Shown piece by piece: positions 26,094-35,487 of a stretch of DNA of 64,000 nucleotides. Under the pieces are notes generated by a model. The model searched no databases. It saw nothing but the letters and a program-made list of their open reading frames with translations, and had not been told where the DNA came from. Where the stretch lies: assembly GCA_900541675.1 (NCBI GenBank), contig UQKU01000001.1, positions 1-64,000 of the forward strand, read 5' to 3'. Made by a program: the position numbers and the translations under genes. The stretch's first letter is position 1; each line of letters starts with the position of its first letter. The DNA comes from an uncultured Collinsella sp. Lineage in GTDB: Bacteria; Actinomycetota; Coriobacteriia; Coriobacteriales; Coriobacteriaceae.

Positions 26094-27116
26094 CTATACC
26101 GTCAGGAACATCATCACGATAATCATGGCAAAGCCAATCAAGTCGGTCGGCAAAAATACCGTGCCCAGCATAACGGCGCTGGTGATGGTCGCCGAGACCG
26201 GCTCCACGGTTCCGATGAGGCTCGCACGCACCGAGCCGATGTCCTTAACGCCCTGCATATACAGCATGTAGGCAAAAAACGAGCCAATGACCACAAACAC
26301 CGCGAGCGCCTCGATACCGGCAGCATCGAGCGCCGGCATATGAGCCCACGGCTGCACGATGGTGCAGGTGATGATACCAGCCGTGAGCATGGCTGAGCCC
26401 GTGACGATGGGGCTGCCGTATTCGGACAGAATCTTGGCGGGAACCACCGCCATACAGGCGGCGCTAACCGCACACATAAGGCCTGCGACCAGGCCAAGCG
26501 GCGATATGCTCAGACTGGTAGGGTCGCCGCCGGTAGCGATTAAAAAGGTGCCGCCCAGGGCCAACCCAATGCCAACGGCCTCACGCACGCGAGGCATGCG
26601 ATGGTCGATCACGCAGGTGTAGCCCATAATGATGACCAGCTGCAGGCACTGGAGCACCGTCGCGGTTCCGGCATTGGTCAGACGCACGGCCGAAAGATAG
26701 CAGAACTGGTTGAACAGCAGGCCAAAAGCGGTAAAAAGCAGCAGTTGCCTACGGTCGGCGGGCGTGGTCCAGAGCCTAACCAGACGCTCGCGATCGCGCG
26801 TGACCACCACGGTCATAAAGAGCAGGCCGGCGAGAATCTGGCGCACACTCATAAGCCACAGGGTATCAACGTGATAAGTATCGAACAGGAAGCTCGCGCT
26901 TGTGCCCGAAAAACCCCAAAACGAACCGCCCGCCAGCGTGGCCAGAACGCCCGTAATCATCTTGCGCGACGACGCATCGTTGAGGCGCTCGCGCCATGCA
27001 CGGCGGGTGCTGCGGCTGAGCTCGTCAGTTCCCTCGGGCACGACAAAATCGGACGCCGCCGTCATCGGTACCGAAGCCCTTTCGCGTGCACGCTGAGCTG
27101 TGCGCTCCTGCTCCAT
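26094..27116 (-). CDS. EamA/DMT-family permease
   Basis: 340 residues with about ten membrane helices in two EamA repeats (first from GVLATLAGGSFWGFSG, second from LGLVAGLMCAVSAACMAVVPAKIL) and a 55-residue hydrophilic N-terminus. These drug/metabolite transporters usually export amino acids or metabolites; the substrate cannot be read from sequence. The ATG follows GGGGGAGTGGA. It stands alone between the DUF4012 gene and the SipW locus, with no clear terminator. Confidence 0.85.
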   Translation of the reverse strand: MEQERTAQRARERASVPMTAASDFVVPEGTDELSRSTRRAWRERLNDASSRKMITGVLATLAGGSFWGFSGTSASFLFDTYHVDTLWLMSVRQILAGLLFMTVVVTRDRERLVRLWTTPADRRQLLLFTAFGLLFNQFCYLSAVRLTNAGTATVLQCLQLVIIMGYTCVIDHRMPRVREAVGIGLALGGTFLIATGGDPTSLSISPLGLVAGLMCAVSAACMAVVPAKILSEYGSPIVTGSAMLTAGIITCTIVQPWAHMPALDAAGIEALAVFVVIGSFFAYMLYMQGVKDIGSVRASLIGTVEPVSATITSAVMLGTVFLPTDLIGFAMIIVMMFLTV

Positions 27117-27241
27117 TCCACTCCCCCGAAATCAATTGGCAACAAAGCGCTCAAACTGTAGCACGAATATCGGCATGAAAAAGCAGACGATTCGGAACAT
27201 CTACGAGCATCCAAATTGCAGGGACGAAAGGCGCAGACGCG

Positions 27242-27946
27242 CTATGCCGAGTGGTTGGAATCGTCTAGGGCGCCGGGGTCGGCTTCCGCACTTTCATCGG
27301 TATGGCCACCGTCGTTCTGCTCCTTGGCGCTGTCCTGGACTTCCTGCTCGCGGCGACGTTTTTCGCGAATCTGCTCCACGGCTGCGCGCAGGGCGGCCTC
27401 ATCCTCGGCGCGCGCCACCTCTTGCGTGGTTTTGACCATATGGCGAATCTCGAGCACCAGCAGCACGATCAGCGGCACTACGATAAGCGGGAAGAACAGC
27501 AGCGGATTGGTGAGCAACGAGACCACCACGCCCAGGCCTGCCGAGACAAAGACCACGCGGCCCACCACATCGGCGGCGGGTACGGGCGCGGCGTCCTCGA
27601 CCGGATTGGCATCGCCCTTGGTGCGGTAAACCGGCGTGCCGTCGGCCGCGGCCTCCACGGCAACGATGCGATGCGTGTTGAGCGAACCCTCCAGCGCGTC
27701 ATCGGACGAATGGAAGGTGATGATATCGCCCACCTGGTAAACCTGGCTGTTGTCGGTATCGACGACGATAAACGAATGCACAGGAATCGCCGGCTCCATC
27801 GAGCCGGTCAGCGTACGCATAAAGCCATAGCCCATGATGGTGGGGATCTCGCCGGCGGGCGTGAACACCGTGCGCAGCAACACCACAAAGGCGACGAGGA
27901 TCACCACGGTCGCCAACACGTTGATCACGCGGAGCACGTGCTTCAT
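27242..27946 (-). CDS. SipW-like (S26B) signal peptidase I, copy 1
   Basis: 234 residues. An N-terminal membrane helix, then TGSMEPAIP with the nucleophile Ser (about 49), VGDIITFH and NTHRIVAVE with His in place of the usual Lys, and TKGDANPVEDAAPV: the Ser-His-Asp arrangement of the SipW/archaeal/ER type. A second membrane segment (about 155-180) and an acidic charged cytoplasmic tail follow. In Bacillus, SipW removes the signal of TasA-type matrix proteins. Its ATG overlaps the TGA of the coiled-coil gene (TGATG). It is the last gene of the 36.4-27.2 kb operon, whose first four genes encode the likely substrates. Confidence 0.9.
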   Translation of the reverse strand: MKHVLRVINVLATVVILVAFVVLLRTVFTPAGEIPTIMGYGFMRTLTGSMEPAIPVHSFIVVDTDNSQVYQVGDIITFHSSDDALEGSLNTHRIVAVEAAADGTPVYRTKGDANPVEDAAPVPAADVVGRVVFVSAGLGVVVSLLTNPLLFFPLIVVPLIVLLVLEIRHMVKTTQEVARAEDEAALRAAVEQIREKRRREQEVQDSAKEQNDGGHTDESAEADPGALDDSNHSA

Positions 27947-30213
27947 CACTTGTCGGCGTCCTTTGCAGAAGTCTCGGGGTCGGGGGCGTCGATGGCCTCG
28001 GCGGCATCCTTTGCAGAAGGCGCAGCCTCGCCCTCGGCACCCGCGGCAGACTCATCGGCATCCGCAGCCAGCTCGGCGTCCTCACCGCGCAGACGAGCCA
28101 GCAGATAGCGCGACAGGCTGTTGCCCTCAGCACGGCGCTCGGCGCGGGCGCGATCGCGCTGGGCCAGCTCCAGCTCATGCGCCAACGAGTCCAAGCGCTG
28201 CTGCATCTCGGCGCGAGCGGCCCCGAGTTCGCGCTCGTGCGCGGCCTTGGCGGCGGCGAGTTCCTGCTCAATACGCTCCCCCGCCTCGAGCTCGGCCGTA
28301 GCGATACGCGCGTCCGCGTCGGCACGGGCCTCTTCGGCGGCGCGCGTGGCGGCATCACGCTCGGCAGCAGCTGCGGCGACCTTTTCGCTGGCGTCCACCG
28401 CAGCCTGCTCGACGGCAGAATCGGCGGCCGCGCGGGCAGCATCGATTGCGGCATCGGCGGCCTGCTGGGCGGCGGAGACCTTCGCCTCAGCCGCGGCAAC
28501 GGTGTCGGCGAGCTTCTGGTCCGCTGCGGCTGCGGCGGCGTCGGCCGCCTCGGCCGCGGCGCGGGCATCGCGCTCGGCCGTCAGCTGCACTTCCTCAATC
28601 TGCAGCTGAGCAGCGTCCAGCTTGGCATGCAGCTCGGCAACCTCCTTGGCAGAGGCCTCACGCACGTCGGCAAGCTCGGCCGCAGCAGCGTCCTTGGTAG
28701 CCTGCAGCTCGGCGGCATCGGCTTCCGTCTTGGCAGCCAAGGCCGCAGCGGACTCGCTCTTGACCTGCGCAACCTGCTCGGAAGCAGCCTGCTCGGCGGC
28801 AGCAACCTTGGCGTCCGCGTCGGCACGGGCGGCAGCCACCTCGGCATCGGCCTCGGCACGCATCTGCTCAAGCTGGGCTGCCGCGGTCGAGCGCGCCTCG
28901 GCGGCAGCTTCCTCGGCAGCCTTCTTGCCGGTCTCGACATCCTCCAGCGAGCCGCGCAGCTCCTCGACATCGGCCTCGGCAATCTGCGCGCGCTGCGTCA
29001 ACGCCTGCTCACGCGTCTTGGCCTCATCCAGCTCGTCGGCCAGATCGTCGCGCTCGTCAGTCAGCGCGTGCGCCTTCACCTTCCAGGACGTAAGCTGCCC
29101 CCGCAGCTCCTCGATCTGCTCGCGCGCCTCGGCCAGCGCCTGCTCGGCATCGAGCTGGGCCTGCGTGACCTCCTCCACAAACACGCGCCGGACCTCGACG
29201 TCGGGCAGGTCGGGGCTATCGACCTGTACCTCTTTAATCTCTTTAATAAACTTGGGTGCCACCGGCGCGTGTTGCACGCTCTCGAGCTCCTGCAGGTTGC
29301 GCTCGTCGTCGGTCAAGCTCTTAAAGACGGTGTAGTTGTTGATGAGGTTGGTGTACATCTGCACCATGTACTCGTCGTCGAACGCCAGCGCCTGCTGCTG
29401 CACGTCGATGTTATAGCCCACCTTGTCGTAGCGCTCCATAAACTGCCACAGTTGGTAGCACTTGCGGTAGTTGGGGTCTTTCATGATGAGGTTGGTGCGC
29501 TGGATGGGACTGCGGACCGCGCTGCACCCGTTCATGATCTGGCAGAACGACGCACCACGCAGCGCCATGACCAGGCGGCGCACGCGGTCAATGCGCATAA
29601 AGACGTCCATGTTGTCGGCGTCGTTCTCGGCAAAACTCTGACGGTTTTTGACCGTCATCTCCACGCTGTACTCGATCTGCTCGTACGCATCATCGATGGT
29701 GCTGTGCATCTTAAAGCGGTTGCGGATCTCGTTGCCCGTCGACCAGAAGATCACGTCGGTACGCTTGTCCACAAACGTCAGCAGGCGCTGAATCAGATGG
29801 TAGATAAAGCGGTTCTCGTACAGGTCGTACGTCTCGACGGTGCTGACGTTGAGGATGCGCGTGGGGTGGACGTCACCATCGTCGCTCGGCGCCAAGAACT
29901 GCGTATTCTGGCTCAGATGGCGAACGCTATCGGCGCTGATCTTTTTGGCGAGCGAGACCGGCACCACCTCTTCCTCGGTGGTGATGAAGCGGCGCGGATT
30001 TTCGATGATGGTGTTAATGGCGTCGAGCGAGTCCTCGATCATGCTGATCCACTCCTCGTCCACCACCTTGACGAGCTCCTCGCGCTGCTGCTCGATCGTG
30101 GTGCCCGAGGCCTGCGCCATCTCAAACAGATAGCGGAAGTAGCGGCTGTCCTCCTGGATAGGCTCCATCTGCTCGGAGAAGCTGGTATAGAGGTCCTGAA
30201 TGGTCTCGGACAT
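27946..30213 (-). CDS. DUF2357-like protein with long coiled coil (McrC-like partner without nuclease)
   Basis: 755 residues. Residues 1-340 look like the DUF2357/McrC-associated N-terminal region (e.g. YDLYENRFIYHLIQRLLTFV, and NRFKMHSTIDDAYEQIEY), a family that normally pairs with McrB-like ATPases. From about 355 to 720 it is an Ala/Glu/Lys/Arg heptad coiled coil (repeated A-E-A-x-A-A). The C-terminal tail is acidic. I see no PD-(D/E)XK core, so the nuclease expected in this family seems replaced by the coiled coil. It lies directly after the McrB-like gene (99-base gap) and overlaps sipW copy 1. Its likely role is a structural or scaffold partner; this is inference. Confidence 0.65.
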   Translation of the reverse strand: MSETIQDLYTSFSEQMEPIQEDSRYFRYLFEMAQASGTTIEQQREELVKVVDEEWISMIEDSLDAINTIIENPRRFITTEEEVVPVSLAKKISADSVRHLSQNTQFLAPSDDGDVHPTRILNVSTVETYDLYENRFIYHLIQRLLTFVDKRTDVIFWSTGNEIRNRFKMHSTIDDAYEQIEYSVEMTVKNRQSFAENDADNMDVFMRIDRVRRLVMALRGASFCQIMNGCSAVRSPIQRTNLIMKDPNYRKCYQLWQFMERYDKVGYNIDVQQQALAFDDEYMVQMYTNLINNYTVFKSLTDDERNLQELESVQHAPVAPKFIKEIKEVQVDSPDLPDVEVRRVFVEEVTQAQLDAEQALAEAREQIEELRGQLTSWKVKAHALTDERDDLADELDEAKTREQALTQRAQIAEADVEELRGSLEDVETGKKAAEEAAAEARSTAAAQLEQMRAEADAEVAAARADADAKVAAAEQAASEQVAQVKSESAAALAAKTEADAAELQATKDAAAAELADVREASAKEVAELHAKLDAAQLQIEEVQLTAERDARAAAEAADAAAAAADQKLADTVAAAEAKVSAAQQAADAAIDAARAAADSAVEQAAVDASEKVAAAAAERDAATRAAEEARADADARIATAELEAGERIEQELAAAKAAHERELGAARAEMQQRLDSLAHELELAQRDRARAERRAEGNSLSRYLLARLRGEDAELAADADESAAGAEGEAAPSAKDAAEAIDAPDPETSAKDADK

Positions 30214-30312
30214 GGGTTACTCCATAGGTTGGATCGATCGGTAAGGGGCGTGGCGACGTCACACAGGACAAACGCTACTGATTGTCTTGTCCCACGCCCC
30301 GCGCTTACGGCA

Positions 30313-32010
30313 TTAGTAGAAGTTCTGGATCCGCTGCAGGTACATGACGGAATCGGGCAGGCCGCCCTCGCCAAAGGTCTTCTCGATGTACTCGATCAGG
30401 CCCTTCATCTCGTCGCGCACAAAGCTCACGTTCATGGACTCAAACTTCTTGAGCACCTTGCGGGCGATGATGTAGTCCATGCCGCCCAACTCGGTGCCGC
30501 CGCACGCCACGTACACGGGGATAAAGTCGTACATCTGCTTGATGATACGGTTGCCAAAGGCCAGCTTAAAGCGGGTCTGCAGGTACTGGTCCAGCTTGTG
30601 CATCTTCTGGAGCAGCTCGTCATCGATCACGTACTCGACCTTGGCCTTCTGGAACAGATACTGCAGGTGGTCGGCCGTCACATGCACGCGCTCGTGCGGC
30701 TCGCACTCAAACGCGTCGGCGCGCTCGTTGAGCTCGATGGGAATCGCGCGGTCGTACACCTTGTCCGTGATGGTAAAGGTGGAGTCGTCGTTGTTGGCCG
30801 TGCCGATAAACCACAGGCTGTCGGGAATGGTGAGCTTGCCGTCGTGCAGACCCTTGGGGTCGGCCGCCCACTGGGTGGGGACCAGATCGAGCACCCATTC
30901 GTCGTGGCTGGGCATCTCGAGCACCGACAGGATCTCGGCAAAGTAGTACTCCACGCGGGCGAGGTTCATCTCGTCGAGCACGATCATGGACGGGTCCTGG
31001 CGAAGGCCGGCCTCGTACACGGCGCGGAGAAACTCAGTCTCGTTAAAGCGCTTGGAAAACTCGTTGAAGTAGCCCAGCACCTCGGTGCGATCGCGAAAAC
31101 TCGGCTGCACCGACACGATGGTTGCGGGGTTGTCCAGATAGCGGCTAAAGCTGTAGGGCAGCGACGTCTTACCGGTACCCGAAATGCCCTCCAGAATCAG
31201 CAGCTTGGAGGCGGCCATGCCGGCCACAAAGCGGCGGATGACCTCGGGCGTGTAGTAGAGCTTCATCTGGCTGCAGGCGAACGCGCGGAAGCTGTCGACA
31301 AAGTCCTCCAGCGAGATGGCATCGTCGTAGGCCGGCGATTCCCAGTCACGGTACTTAAGGTCCACAAGGGACAGCTTGGGGAAGCGGTTGGCCTGGGCGA
31401 TTTCCTTTTCCTCGGCAAGGGTCTTGGCCTCGACGGTGGCCTTGGCCATGGCGGCCGCGGCATCCTTGACGCCATCGCCATCGAGCGCGAGCGACGCGTT
31501 GCCCGACACCACGGCGGCCGTGGCGCCCTCGCCCGCAGGCGCACCGGCGCCCGCAGCGGCGCCCACCACGTTGCCCACCGTGGGCAGATGGTCGTCGGCC
31601 AGGGCCGAGGCGCCCACGTACGGAATCTGCTTGGTGCCGCCCATGGCATTGACCTTGAGCGCCAGCAGCTTGTTCTTCTCGTCCATGAGGTCGAGCACCT
31701 GCTTGTTCAGGCGGCCGATCTCGCGATAGAGCGCCTTGTTGGACGTGTCGTCGCGATGCAGGCGGCGGTTGATGCGGTAGCGGTGGACCAGGATGGCCAC
31801 GATCAGCACGGGGACCGCGATGAGCATGGCAAACAGAATGACCGCGCCGATCTTGCCCACCAGGTCAAACGTAGTGAAGTAGGTCATAAAGATGTTGAAG
31901 TACTCAACCCAGCCAAACACCAACAGGTTAAGGATGGAGCTCACGACGGCAACGACGTTGTAGACGACCTTTGCCAGCAGCTCCCAGGCAAATCCCAGAA
32001 ACTCACTCAC
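30313..32010 (-). CDS. Membrane-anchored McrB-like AAA+ ATPase
   Basis: 565 residues from a GTG with GGAGG upstream. Two hydrophobic segments (about 12-36 and 52-77) anchor it; a basic stretch and an Ala/Gly-rich linker follow. The AAA+ domain has Walker A GISGTGKTS (275-283), Walker B MIVLDEMNLAR (342-352, the McrB-type DEMN) and a sensor region near SLWFIGTANNDDSTF. McrB proteins are normally soluble GTPases of restriction systems; a membrane anchor and neighbours for protein export are unusual. The start overlaps the end of sipW copy 2 by 8 bases. It probably works with the DUF2357-like protein downstream. GTP versus ATP use is not decidable here. Confidence 0.82.
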   Translation of the reverse strand: MSEFLGFAWELLAKVVYNVVAVVSSILNLLVFGWVEYFNIFMTYFTTFDLVGKIGAVILFAMLIAVPVLIVAILVHRYRINRRLHRDDTSNKALYREIGRLNKQVLDLMDEKNKLLALKVNAMGGTKQIPYVGASALADDHLPTVGNVVGAAAGAGAPAGEGATAAVVSGNASLALDGDGVKDAAAAMAKATVEAKTLAEEKEIAQANRFPKLSLVDLKYRDWESPAYDDAISLEDFVDSFRAFACSQMKLYYTPEVIRRFVAGMAASKLLILEGISGTGKTSLPYSFSRYLDNPATIVSVQPSFRDRTEVLGYFNEFSKRFNETEFLRAVYEAGLRQDPSMIVLDEMNLARVEYYFAEILSVLEMPSHDEWVLDLVPTQWAADPKGLHDGKLTIPDSLWFIGTANNDDSTFTITDKVYDRAIPIELNERADAFECEPHERVHVTADHLQYLFQKAKVEYVIDDELLQKMHKLDQYLQTRFKLAFGNRIIKQMYDFIPVYVACGGTELGGMDYIIARKVLKKFESMNVSFVRDEMKGLIEYIEKTFGEGGLPDSVMYLQRIQNFY

Positions 32011-32749
32011 CGTCGGTATCCTCCTGCTTGGTCGCGTTCATCGCCGCCTCGGCCTCGGCCTTCAGACGACGGGCTTCCTCGAGCTTGGCCTCGGCCTGGG
32101 CGAGCTGCTCGGCGGCGTTATCGGCCGTGACGGCAGTGTCGCCCTTGCCCTCGGCGTCCACGATGGCAGCCGCGGCGGCAAGGCGGTCCTCCTCGGCCAT
32201 AGCGCGCTTGAGGTTCATGCCCACCACGATGAGGTGATACACCTGGTAGATAAAGAACAGCAGCATGGGCAGCACAATCACAATGAGGAAGCCCATGGAG
32301 CTGGACAGGAAGTCCATGACCTTGCCCATCTGCGGCAACGCGAACAGGTACTTGCCCACGATGTCGCCGTCACTGATGATGTGCGTATCGGCCACGTCGT
32401 TGTTGTCGCCCTTGGTGGTAAAGCTGCGCATGCCGTTGACCTCGTCGATCGCGGCGATGCGGTGCGTGTTGAGCGCGTACTCGTTGTCGATGATGGTATG
32501 GAATGTCACGATGTCGCCCACCTCGAGCTTGGAGGTGTCGCACTTTTTGATGAAGATAAGGTCGCCCTTGTTAAACGTGGGCGCCATGGAGTCGGACTGC
32601 ACGGCGAGCGGGGTGAAGCCGGCGATGTCAGAGACGCTGCCGTCCTCGCGCGTGGCGAGCGTGGTAAACGCATACAGGGCCGCCACCAGGATGATGATCC
32701 ACATGACGACGCTAAGCGCGATGGATGCGACTTTTTTAACAGATTGCAT
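32003..32749 (-). CDS. SipW-like (S26B) signal peptidase I, copy 2
   Basis: 248 residues. N-terminal membrane helix, QSDSMAPTF with Ser54, VGDIVTFH, NTHRIAAID with His96 and TKGDNNDVAD: the same Ser-His-Asp type as copy 1. A second membrane helix spans about 152-176 and the C-terminal tail is a charged Ala/Glu coiled segment. It follows four exported-protein genes and overlaps the McrB-like gene. Two such peptidases in one operon suggest different substrates or a heteromeric enzyme; the sequence does not say which. Confidence 0.9.
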   Translation of the reverse strand: MQSVKKVASIALSVVMWIIILVAALYAFTTLATREDGSVSDIAGFTPLAVQSDSMAPTFNKGDLIFIKKCDTSKLEVGDIVTFHTIIDNEYALNTHRIAAIDEVNGMRSFTTKGDNNDVADTHIISDGDIVGKYLFALPQMGKVMDFLSSSMGFLIVIVLPMLLFFIYQVYHLIVVGMNLKRAMAEEDRLAAAAAIVDAEGKGDTAVTADNAAEQLAQAEAKLEEARRLKAEAEAAMNATKQEDTDGE

Positions 32750-32809
32750 GATGTCCCTTACTACCGTGTCTGACTAGGTTGTGCGCGGCCGGGCGGCCGC
32801 CGTGCATAT

Positions 32810-33637
32810 CTACTGTTCCTCGATGCCCTCAAAGCGCATCGAAACCGAATAGTTAGCTCCCTTTAGCATATTAGTGCAATTTGGGTCCGTTCCCTCGAGC
32901 CATATGCGAACGGTTACCGGCTTATCCGTATCTTTTATCAGGTCGAACATGTCGCTGGCCGCGGTCGCCTCGCCCGAGCCGAGCCCAAAGACGGTGGCCG
33001 CGCTAGATGAGCCCCCGCCCCCGTTGGGGTTGTAGACCCAGGTGTGGCCGTCGGCGGTAAAGCTCATGCGCATGGCGCTTGCCATGCCCTGCGTGTCGGA
33101 GCTAAACCGCGTGCCGGATGCGCCGTTGTGGCCGTCCTGGCCGGTCAGGCGCACGCGCAGGTCCGTGCTGCTCATAAAGTGCAGCGTGAACTCCAGGTAG
33201 GCGCCGGTGGCGGGGTCGGCGGTGGAGCCGTCCTCGAAGGTGAAGGTCTGGCAGTCGCTCGTGGTGACGGGTCTGAGCTTGGACGCATCGATGTCCACGC
33301 CCTTTTCGCTAGCGATGCGCGACGAGATCTGATCAAAGCCCAGGCTGTGTACGTATTCGTCGAACGTAGCGTGCTCGTCCAGGTCAAAGCGCAGCGAGCC
33401 GTCGGCGTTGGCGTCGATCATGAGCATGCGGGTCTTGGCGCTATCGGCGATGGAAAACCAGGCGAACGTTGCCATGGCTATCGCCACCAGCGCAAACAGC
33501 ACCAGCACCACGGTGGTGGTGAGCTTGCGGCGCAGGTCGGTGTCAGCGGGGGCGGCGGCGTTGGGCTTGCCGGTGGCGGCGACTGGACGGCGGTCGCCGG
33601 TAGCCGAGCGGCGGTCGTCTGATTTAACGCGTGCCAT
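32810..33637 (-). CDS. SipW-dependent exported protein 1 (W-L-EG-T-D motif family)
   Basis: 275 residues. A basic N-terminus of about 38 residues, one hydrophobic segment and ATFAWFSIADS, the A-T-[FY]-A-W-F hallmark of TasA/CalY-type SipW substrates. The mature part is beta-rich by appearance, with a Gly/Ser stretch (NPNGGGGSSSA), and ends in VRIWLEGTDPNCTNML followed by VSMRFEGI. The motif recurs in the proteins at 33640, 34640, 35488, 42402 and 45156, with a weaker version at 43417. It is the fourth gene of the operon; the ATG sits two bases after the previous TAG. Likely an extracellular structural protein. Confidence 0.8.
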   Translation of the reverse strand: MARVKSDDRRSATGDRRPVAATGKPNAAAPADTDLRRKLTTTVVLVLFALVAIAMATFAWFSIADSAKTRMLMIDANADGSLRFDLDEHATFDEYVHSLGFDQISSRIASEKGVDIDASKLRPVTTSDCQTFTFEDGSTADPATGAYLEFTLHFMSSTDLRVRLTGQDGHNGASGTRFSSDTQGMASAMRMSFTADGHTWVYNPNGGGGSSSAATVFGLGSGEATAASDMFDLIKDTDKPVTVRIWLEGTDPNCTNMLKGANYSVSMRFEGIEEQ

Positions 33638-33639
33638 TG

Positions 33640-34626
33640 CTACTCACCATCCAGGGTCGCAAAGAGCGCCAGGTGCAAGGTGCCCGGATCTTGATAGAGA
33701 TAGTCGGCGCTATCGGGGTCGGTGCCCTCGATGTAGTAATAGATATCCAGACGATAGGTCTGGCCCAGCGCCAGCGTGGCGAGTGTGTTCTGCGGGCGCG
33801 TGGCTGTCTCGCTCGTGTCCAGCGTAAAGGCGGCCGGGTCCTGCGTCACGTTGGTACCGCAAGCGAGCTGGCCGTTTTGCCAGCCCAGCAGCATGCCATC
33901 GGCGTAGCCGGCAAGGCCAGCCGGGGCGGTCGTGGGATGCTCGCCGCGATGGCCGCTGTCGGAGCTGTCGAGCTCAAAGATGTTGGTGGCAAGCACCTGG
34001 TTGCCGCTCGAGATCTTTATGCCCACGCGGGCTGCGCGCAGCAGTTCGGCATCGGCACCCTGCGGGACCAGCGATTCGGCCAGATACAGGTTGACCTTGC
34101 CCCTTACTTTGCTGGCGCCCGTTCCGGTAATGGTGGGACGCAGGTCAATCCAGCCGTGGTAGAAGGCGGAGCCGTTGTCTTTTGCCTGCTCAAACACTGT
34201 GGCATCGCCGGCAGAGTTGTTTTGCGCACAGGCAGCAAAGCCGTTGAGGTCGAAGGTCGAGACCGGGTAGAGCGTCACGGCGCCGTTCGCGGTGGAGGCC
34301 AGAGATGCATCGCCTTGCTGCGACCAGCTGCCGCGATCGGCGTCACCCAGCTCCAGCACCAGCTTGGACGTGTCGCTGTGCACGCTCACCGAGTTGGTGT
34401 TGACCTTCATGTTGTTGGTAAACCATGCGTAGGTCGCGGCGCCCAAAGTGGCGGCGAGCGCCACCATAACGAGCGCGATGTAGGCACGCGCGCGGCGGGC
34501 GTGGCGGCGGGTGACGACGCCCTCGAGGTGTGAACACTCGGCAGCTGCGCTGGAGGGGCTCGCGGGGCTCTCACTCTGGGTTTTGGCCTTGTGGTTATCT
34601 GCTGGCATGTGCTTCTGATCTTTCAT
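33640..34626 (-). CDS. SipW-dependent exported protein 2
   Basis: 328 residues from MKDQKHMPADNH behind a G-rich site; an upstream extension would overlap the previous gene in another frame. The N-terminus is long and hydrophilic (about 45 residues with RRHARRAR), followed by the membrane segment and GAATYAWFTNNMKV, the SipW-type signal. The C-terminal motif is degenerate (YYYIEGTDPDSADYLY, cysteine absent) followed by TLHLALFATLD. Two cysteines occur in the middle (FAACAQ). It lies two bases before exported protein 1 and 13 bases after exported protein 3, in a tightly packed operon. Confidence 0.78.
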   Translation of the reverse strand: MKDQKHMPADNHKAKTQSESPASPSSAAAECSHLEGVVTRRHARRARAYIALVMVALAATLGAATYAWFTNNMKVNTNSVSVHSDTSKLVLELGDADRGSWSQQGDASLASTANGAVTLYPVSTFDLNGFAACAQNNSAGDATVFEQAKDNGSAFYHGWIDLRPTITGTGASKVRGKVNLYLAESLVPQGADAELLRAARVGIKISSGNQVLATNIFELDSSDSGHRGEHPTTAPAGLAGYADGMLLGWQNGQLACGTNVTQDPAAFTLDTSETATRPQNTLATLALGQTYRLDIYYYIEGTDPDSADYLYQDPGTLHLALFATLDGE

Positions 34627-34639
34627 GTCGCTCGCCCCC

Positions 34640-35476
34640 TTATGCCTTGGCCGCGGCAAAGGCAAGCTGCAGCACCACATCGCGGGCCTGGGCCTCGTCG
34701 ATGCAATTGGCGTCGCAGCCTTCCATGCACACAACGTAGCGAACGCTTGCCACCTCGTTGGCGGCCAGCATGCAGATGGGCGTAGCACCCGCGCGCGCCG
34801 TGGGCGTGTCGCCGGTGCCGTCCATGCTGTAGGCGCTTATGGAGCGCGCAGGGTCGGCGGTGTAGGTCCAGCCCGAGGCGCCCGCTGCCACAACCACGCC
34901 GTCTTGCGCGGTGGTGCGCCTGCTGGTGGCACCCGCGGTGCTGCCCAGGTCGTCGCAGGTAAAGATATGCGTTTGCGTACCCGACTGGGTCGTAATTACC
35001 AGACCCAGGCGCAGCGCGGCCAGCAGCTGCGGGTCGCTCGTCACGCTCATCTGGCCCGGATACAGGTACACGCTGAGCGCGCTGTCGCCGCCCTTAAGGT
35101 ACAGCGTGCCCGAAAGGGCATAGCCGTCCAGCTGCGCGGTGCAGTCGGCGTAGTCGGTCGTGATGCCCGCGGCGTTTTGGAACGTGCCGCGCCAAAAGCG
35201 GGAAAGGTCTGACGTCGAGATGGGATAGAGCGTCTTGTCGGCCGCGGCAAGCGCGGCCGTCGTGTCCCAGGGTCCGTTGGCCGAAAGACCAATCTGCAGA
35301 TCGGAGCCCTCGTCGCTTACCGTGTGTGCCACGGGCGTCACGTTGGTGTAGCGCGAGTTGCTAAACCAGGCGTAGGTGGCGGCGCTCAGGGCAGCTACCA
35401 GCACCAACATCCATGCGGCCGCGGCAACCATGCGACGGCGCGAACCTAGGATATCTTTGGTGTTCGATGCACTCAT
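34640..35476 (-). CDS. SipW-dependent exported protein 3
   Basis: 278 residues from MSASNTKDILGSRRR behind GGGGGCTAGGG. The signal is basic residues, a hydrophobic segment and SAATYAWFSNSRYTN. The mature domain is Thr/Ala/Asp-rich; the C-terminal motif is YVVCMEGCDANCIDEA followed by VVLQLAFAAAK, with three cysteines that could form disulfides outside the cell. The internal organisation (YPISTSDLSRFW, TLYLKGGDSALSVYLYPG) matches exported proteins 2 and 4, so these are paralogues from tandem duplication. Confidence 0.78.
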   Translation of the reverse strand: MSASNTKDILGSRRRMVAAAAWMLVLVAALSAATYAWFSNSRYTNVTPVAHTVSDEGSDLQIGLSANGPWDTTAALAAADKTLYPISTSDLSRFWRGTFQNAAGITTDYADCTAQLDGYALSGTLYLKGGDSALSVYLYPGQMSVTSDPQLLAALRLGLVITTQSGTQTHIFTCDDLGSTAGATSRRTTAQDGVVVAAGASGWTYTADPARSISAYSMDGTGDTPTARAGATPICMLAANEVASVRYVVCMEGCDANCIDEAQARDVVLQLAFAAAKA

Positions 35477-35487
35477 CCCTAGCCCCC

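Noticed and set aside
27946..32010. A normal McrBC-type restriction system
   Set aside because: No nuclease domain is visible in the partner protein, the ATPase is membrane-anchored and the operon neighbours are export genes.
28177..32130. A 1317-codon open frame on the plus strand
   Set aside because: It is antisense to the coiled-coil and McrB-like genes, has no ribosome binding site and reads as low-complexity His/Leu/Gly; GC-rich codon bias keeps the opposite frame open.
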